Part shown: positions 51,623 through 55,186 of the stretch, one piece after another | How positions within the stretch are numbered: position 1 is the first letter of the stretch | How the letters are laid out: each line of letters starts with the position of its first letter | Assembly (NCBI GenBank): GCA_045613125.1 | Contig: JAZLAM010000025.1 | Coordinates: 1 to 55,186 of the forward strand | Direction: 5' to 3' | DNA length: 55,186 bases | Source: JAFTYO01 sp045613125 | GTDB lineage: Bacteria; Pseudomonadota; Alphaproteobacteria; RF32; CAG-239 | Notes under the pieces: model-generated | Told to the model about the DNA's origin: nothing | Seen by the model: only the letters and a program-made list of their open reading frames with translations | Database searches by the model: none | Made by a program: the position numbers and the translations under genes

Positions 51623-53074
51623 TCAATTCTTATTTTCTAAATTGAATTCAATTTTTTCATATACACAAATATCTATATCATCAAAATTTAATTCTATTGC
51701 TTTACTAATATCATCCGTAGCTTTTGCGTAATTCTTTAATTTGGTGTAACAAACCCCTCTGTTATATAATATCTCTGCATAAAAATATTTTCCCCAATAA
51801 TTATCTTTGTCTTTTTCAAAAGAGGGTAATATATCTGAAAATAAGTATATAGCTCTCTCATAATTTTGCTCCTCTTTCATAATCATAGCTAAAGTATTTT
51901 TTGCAGCAAGCTGTTTTTGAGAGTCTGTATTTTTATCTATTTCTTGTTCAGCAATTTTTTTGGCTTCTGATATACGTCCAATTTTAAAAAGCAAATAAGA
52001 TAAGTTACCATAATGTTGATTATTATTCTCAGTCATAATATGATTTTCAAGGAACTCAACTGCCATCTGATAATCTCCGGCGAAAAAAGAAGAGAAATAA
52101 TATAGATATACTAAAGAATTATAATATTCAGCTCCTTGATAAATTTTCGACCAACTTTTAATAGCATATATTTTAGCTTTATATGGATCTTTTAAATAAT
52201 TAAAATATATACTTGATAATAAATAATTCAGAAGAGAATCCATTTTATCATTAGCATATTTTATTCCTTCTTTTGCTGTAGCTATAGCTTGCATAGGTTT
52301 ATCGAGAGCAATAAAAACACGAGTTTGAATATGATATATAATAGATAAAAGATTTGTATTATTGTTAATTTTTGAACTTCTAGTTAAGCATAATGCTTTG
52401 TATGATGTATCAAGAGCAGCTTCCACATCATCTTGTACTAAATAACATTGACATAGCGATAAAAGGAATTTAATTTGTAATTCTGTAAACGTATTATATT
52501 TACTTTCTATTAAATACTGTAAATTTTTAATTCTTTCTGGCATATCATACTGATTTAAGTTCATAGAAGAGTAAGCAATTTCAACATATGTTTTGCACTT
52601 GAATTCTTTGACACTTCCTTTTATAGAATCTTCTTCAGCTTTTGTTGAAGCATCTAAAACAACTTTTTCATATTTTTCAGAAAATAAATCTTTTGACAAT
52701 ATTTCAAAAAAAGTATCTTTTATTGGAGTAACTATGTTATCATCAAAATTATCTGAAAATATTAAAGATTTCCCTTTAACTTCCTCTTTTAGTTTTTGTA
52801 TAGTCTCATCACTATTTTCAATAGTTAGCCCTGTGGTTTCTTCAATCTTTTTGCATAATATTCTGCAAATAAAATTTTTTGTTTCTGCAGGATACACAAT
52901 ATACATAGTTGTTAAAACTAAAATGATAGCATAAATATACCAAGAATTAACAATAATAATTTTATATTGCTGTATATCCAAAAAAGAAAGTATATAAGGA
53001 ATTGCTAAAAATATACTCCAAACAATTAATATCAATAGTATATCTCTTAAACAATAATTACTAGTCTTATTCAT
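51623..53074 (-). CDS. Membrane-anchored TPR protein
   Basis: Two N-terminal TM helices (about 10-31 and 43-61) precede a linker and about 400 residues of helical repeats with TPR features such as LSLCQCYLVQDDVEAALDTS, then YKALCL, and near the end EILYNRGVCYTKLKNYAKAT with DDISKAIELN. The soluble part is on the cytoplasmic side if both helices span the membrane. AAAGGA precedes the ATG. No catalytic domain is seen. It may scaffold other cargo products. Confidence 0.75.
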   Translation of the reverse strand: MNKTSNYCLRDILLILIVWSIFLAIPYILSFLDIQQYKIIIVNSWYIYAIILVLTTMYIVYPAETKNFICRILCKKIEETTGLTIENSDETIQKLKEEVKGKSLIFSDNFDDNIVTPIKDTFFEILSKDLFSEKYEKVVLDASTKAEEDSIKGSVKEFKCKTYVEIAYSSMNLNQYDMPERIKNLQYLIESKYNTFTELQIKFLLSLCQCYLVQDDVEAALDTSYKALCLTRSSKINNNTNLLSIIYHIQTRVFIALDKPMQAIATAKEGIKYANDKMDSLLNYLLSSIYFNYLKDPYKAKIYAIKSWSKIYQGAEYYNSLVYLYYFSSFFAGDYQMAVEFLENHIMTENNNQHYGNLSYLLFKIGRISEAKKIAEQEIDKNTDSQKQLAAKNTLAMIMKEEQNYERAIYLFSDILPSFEKDKDNYWGKYFYAEILYNRGVCYTKLKNYAKATDDISKAIELNFDDIDICVYEKIEFNLENKN

Positions 53075-53531
53075 TTACTTATCCTTTCGAATCATCTACA
53101 AAAACCTTTTAATACGTCATTTATTGTTTTCTATTATGCAATATTTTTCTACCATTAATTTACAACTAGAGACATGAATGATTTTTACACAAGTAAAAAC
53201 AAAAAAATACTTTAAAAGTTAAGTTAATAACTATTTTTGTTAATTAACCACATCTTTTAATACTTATATAGAATTATCATATTTCTGTTTTTAATAAAAT
53301 TTCATAAATCTACAAATTTTCGCAGGTTTCAGAAAGTTATATTAACTTTTGTTTTTATGTGTTTATTTCTGTAACAAGTATATTGAGCTTACCTTTTACA
53401 AAATAATACCATTTTGCTTTGTGATATTTGATGGCACGCATATTATCTGGTATTAAATACGCTAATGACCTTGAAAATATTCAATATAGAAATGATATTA
53501 TATACATAAGTTATATTTTATAGGAGGTTAT
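53075..53531. other. AT-rich intergenic region between divergent membrane-protein genes
   Basis: About 457 bp. Promoters of the two divergent genes should lie here; TTGAAA at about 53471 followed by TATTAT about 19 bases later is a weak candidate for the right-hand gene. GTTAAT/ATTAAC inverted repeats occur around 53220-53250. No supported gene. Confidence 0.4.
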
Positions 53532-54179
53532 ATGGAAAATTGTGATTGGAGCATTTGGAGTGCTGTTTTAACAGCTATTGCAACTTTTGGACTTGTAGTT
53601 ATAGGTTTTAGGCAAACAAAAATACAAAAAACTCAAACGAATATCCAAAATAAAGCATTAAAAACATCTCTTTTGGAGCAAAGATTACAATGTTTGCACG
53701 ATATAAACAATACTCGATCTTCTTTTTTAATACCAAGAGAATTGGCTAATCGTATAAGTTTTTATAATACTGGTTCAGGAGGATATAGTATATCTGATAA
53801 TATGAAAGCTCAAGATATATCCATTTCAAATTTTATAAGAGCTGTAGAAGATACAAAATATTTATTTTCAAAATATCATTATGATTATTTAAAGACAATG
53901 ATTGGAGATATTTCATATATATTAGCAATATATAAAGAAGTATTATTTAAAACCATTTTCATTGATAATTCAAACAACAATGAATTTTATGAAAAGAAAC
54001 AAAAACTAATGTCCCTTAGAAATCATGCAATCAGCACAAATGAAATACTAGAAAAGGAATTGATGGAAGTATTAGAAATAGACTATAACCAATATACAGA
54101 AATAACTAACCGTCTTATTCAAAAATTTTCAAATGAAGATTTTTTTAATTCTTTTGACGAATATCTAGATATTGGATAG
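53532..54179 (+). CDS. Membrane-anchored protein of unknown function
   Basis: TAGGAGG is seven bases before the ATG. A single TM helix at about 9-27 (WSAVLTAIATFGLVVIGF) is followed by a long, charged, helical cytoplasmic part of about 185 residues with no recognised domain. The layout (short N-terminal TM, then helical domain) is common among proteins found near mobile elements and defence genes, but no activity can be assigned. Confidence 0.6.
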   Translation: MENCDWSIWSAVLTAIATFGLVVIGFRQTKIQKTQTNIQNKALKTSLLEQRLQCLHDINNTRSSFLIPRELANRISFYNTGSGGYSISDNMKAQDISISNFIRAVEDTKYLFSKYHYDYLKTMIGDISYILAIYKEVLFKTIFIDNSNNNEFYEKKQKLMSLRNHAISTNEILEKELMEVLEIDYNQYTEITNRLIQKFSNEDFFNSFDEYLDIG

Positions 54180-54396
54180 TTTTAAGACATTAGTTCCTTT
54201 GGTTCTTTTTATGACAATAGATTTTTACCTACCAATGCCTGTGGGGTGGATTTGTTTCACATGAGGAGAAGGAAAAGTTAACAGAAAACAACACTTCAAA
54301 GATTCCTGTGATTCAATAATACAAACACTTGCAACACATTCATTAACTTCGTAAAATTATTATATAAATTAGTTTTTAACTTAATGAAAGTAAGTA

Positions 54397-55186
54397 ATGA
54401 TGAGTAAAAATATAATTGATTTAACACAAATCGAAAAAACATTACAAAATATCAATTCAACATTATCTAGAGAAAATACTGAATACAAGATTGTTGTTCC
54501 TCAATTAGAAAAAATAGAGAAATCATTAAAGGATGTGAAACAAATAGTAGTACAAAATGATAAACCTATTCAAATTGAATATATAAATAATCCTTCTAAA
54601 CTAGATTATATGACTGCATTGGGAACTGTTGGAGCTGTTATTATTTCTTTATTACTTGGTGTAATTATTCCATTTATTAGAAAATGCATATATTGGTGGA
54701 AAAATAGAATAAAAATCAAACTTAAGTTTATAGAATATCATTATAATAAAGATAAAAACATACTGCCTACTTTTTTTATTGATTTTAAAAACTTATATGA
54801 ATATCAACTCTATATCAAAAAGGCTTTTTTCTTTATTGAATTTAAAGGAAGGGTTTTACCAATTATACTTCGTTTACAACCTCATGATACTGCTGTTATG
54901 CCCCCTTTATCTGAAACAGAAATGGTTTTTTCTATATATAGCGATATATGTAAAGACAACGCTACAAGAATTCAGGATGAAGAAGAATTAGTAAATTTCA
55001 TTAATAAAAATCATGTGCGTAGAAATAAAGTTTCACCCTATGATGAAATAAAATCAGTATATCTATCATTAGATACAAATTTAGGACAGTTTAAAATTAA
55101 CATACCACAATGGTTAAGAGAAGCTACAAGTGATTCAATTATATATCTTTTTATGAAAGACAATTTTGAATTTCCCGATACAATAG
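54397..55186 (+). CDS. Membrane protein of unknown function (cut by the window end)
   Basis: A frame opening with ATG-ATG at 54397-54402 stays open to the last base, giving at least 263 residues. Residues 1-65 are a polar coiled-coil-like helix (NINSTLSRENTEYK, then LEKIEKSLKDVKQI). One TM helix follows at about 76-98 (LGTVGAVIISLLLGVIIPFI), then a basic stretch and a soluble domain with several aromatic strands (FFFIEFKGRVLPIILRLQP). No family is recognised. It follows 53532-54179 after 217 bp. Confidence 0.6.
   Translation, partial: MMSKNIIDLTQIEKTLQNINSTLSRENTEYKIVVPQLEKIEKSLKDVKQIVVQNDKPIQIEYINNPSKLDYMTALGTVGAVIISLLLGVIIPFIRKCIYWWKNRIKIKLKFIEYHYNKDKNILPTFFIDFKNLYEYQLYIKKAFFFIEFKGRVLPIILRLQPHDTAVMPPLSETEMVFSIYSDICKDNATRIQDEEELVNFINKNHVRRNKVSPYDEIKSVYLSLDTNLGQFKINIPQWLREATSDSIIYLFMKDNFEFPDTI

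Noticed and set aside
53431..53523. A 30-codon frame just before the 53532 gene
   Set aside because: No Shine-Dalgarno and ordinary AT-rich codons; its stop lies in the ribosome-binding site of the next gene, which could be chance.
54779..54991. A 70-codon plus-strand frame near the window end
   Set aside because: It lies in another frame inside the open gene that starts at 54397 and runs off the end.

Overview
The window reads as chromosomal DNA of an AT-rich Gram-negative bacterium. LPS-export genes (kdsD, an lptC-lptA fusion, lptB), HflK/HflC, a periplasmic Deg protease and the lepB-rnc-era cluster all point to a Proteobacterium. The kdsD-lptC-lptA-lptB order, AsmA-like and SH3-type envelope proteins, and low GC fit an uncultured, probably host- or gut-associated alphaproteobacterium; that placement is inference. 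A close FucO homologue fits anaerobic deoxy-sugar fermentation. No rRNA, CRISPR array or classical insertion sequence was seen.

Layout. 1-1500: tail of an autotransporter-like outer-membrane protein, two small Cys-rich secreted proteins and tRNA-Ser(GCT). 1570-8141 (minus strand): ADP-ribosylglycohydrolase, the YejE/YejF part of a peptide importer, Sua5/TsaC, and upstream of it a tight pair encoding an HNH-like protein and a SUKH-like protein. 8282-10632: PepA and an AsmA-like protein, convergent. 10731-11490: tRNA-Lys(CTT) followed by a 21-bp direct repeat that brackets about 590 bp, including a broken tRNA-Lys T-arm. 11481-13598: deoC and a three-domain P-loop kinase-Nudix-Nudix protein. 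13721-18473: HAD phosphatase, a low-complexity protein and gyrA.

18991-31742: LPS export and envelope proteostasis (hflK-hflC-degP-holC, kdsD-lptCA-lptB-GNAT), with mrp, a divergent polysaccharide deacetylase, lysS, an APC permease and a GNAT protein. 31766-33858: a regulator cluster with a truncated LysR, a full LysR, a 54-residue basic protein and an XRE repressor. 34074-37002: fucO, an unusual Nudix protein and a membrane protein. 37003-41643: era-rnc-lepB and a U32 protein. 41779-46380: small envelope and stress proteins plus an M20 peptidase.

46603 to the end: tRNA-Gln(TTG) with a large serine recombinase running into it antisense. Behind it lie small genes of unknown function, four 10-bp-phased TACATC repeats, a beta-helix/HTH protein, a membrane TPR protein and two membrane proteins, the last cut by the window edge. 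This looks like one end of an integrative element with cargo; its far end is not recognisable here.

The best candidates for something undescribed are the HNH/SUKH pair beside sua5, the kinase-Nudix-Nudix fusion behind deoC, the LptC-LptA fusion, the interrupted tRNA-Lys fragment, and the tRNA-Gln element with its phased repeats. All functions come from reading motifs; no database search was run.
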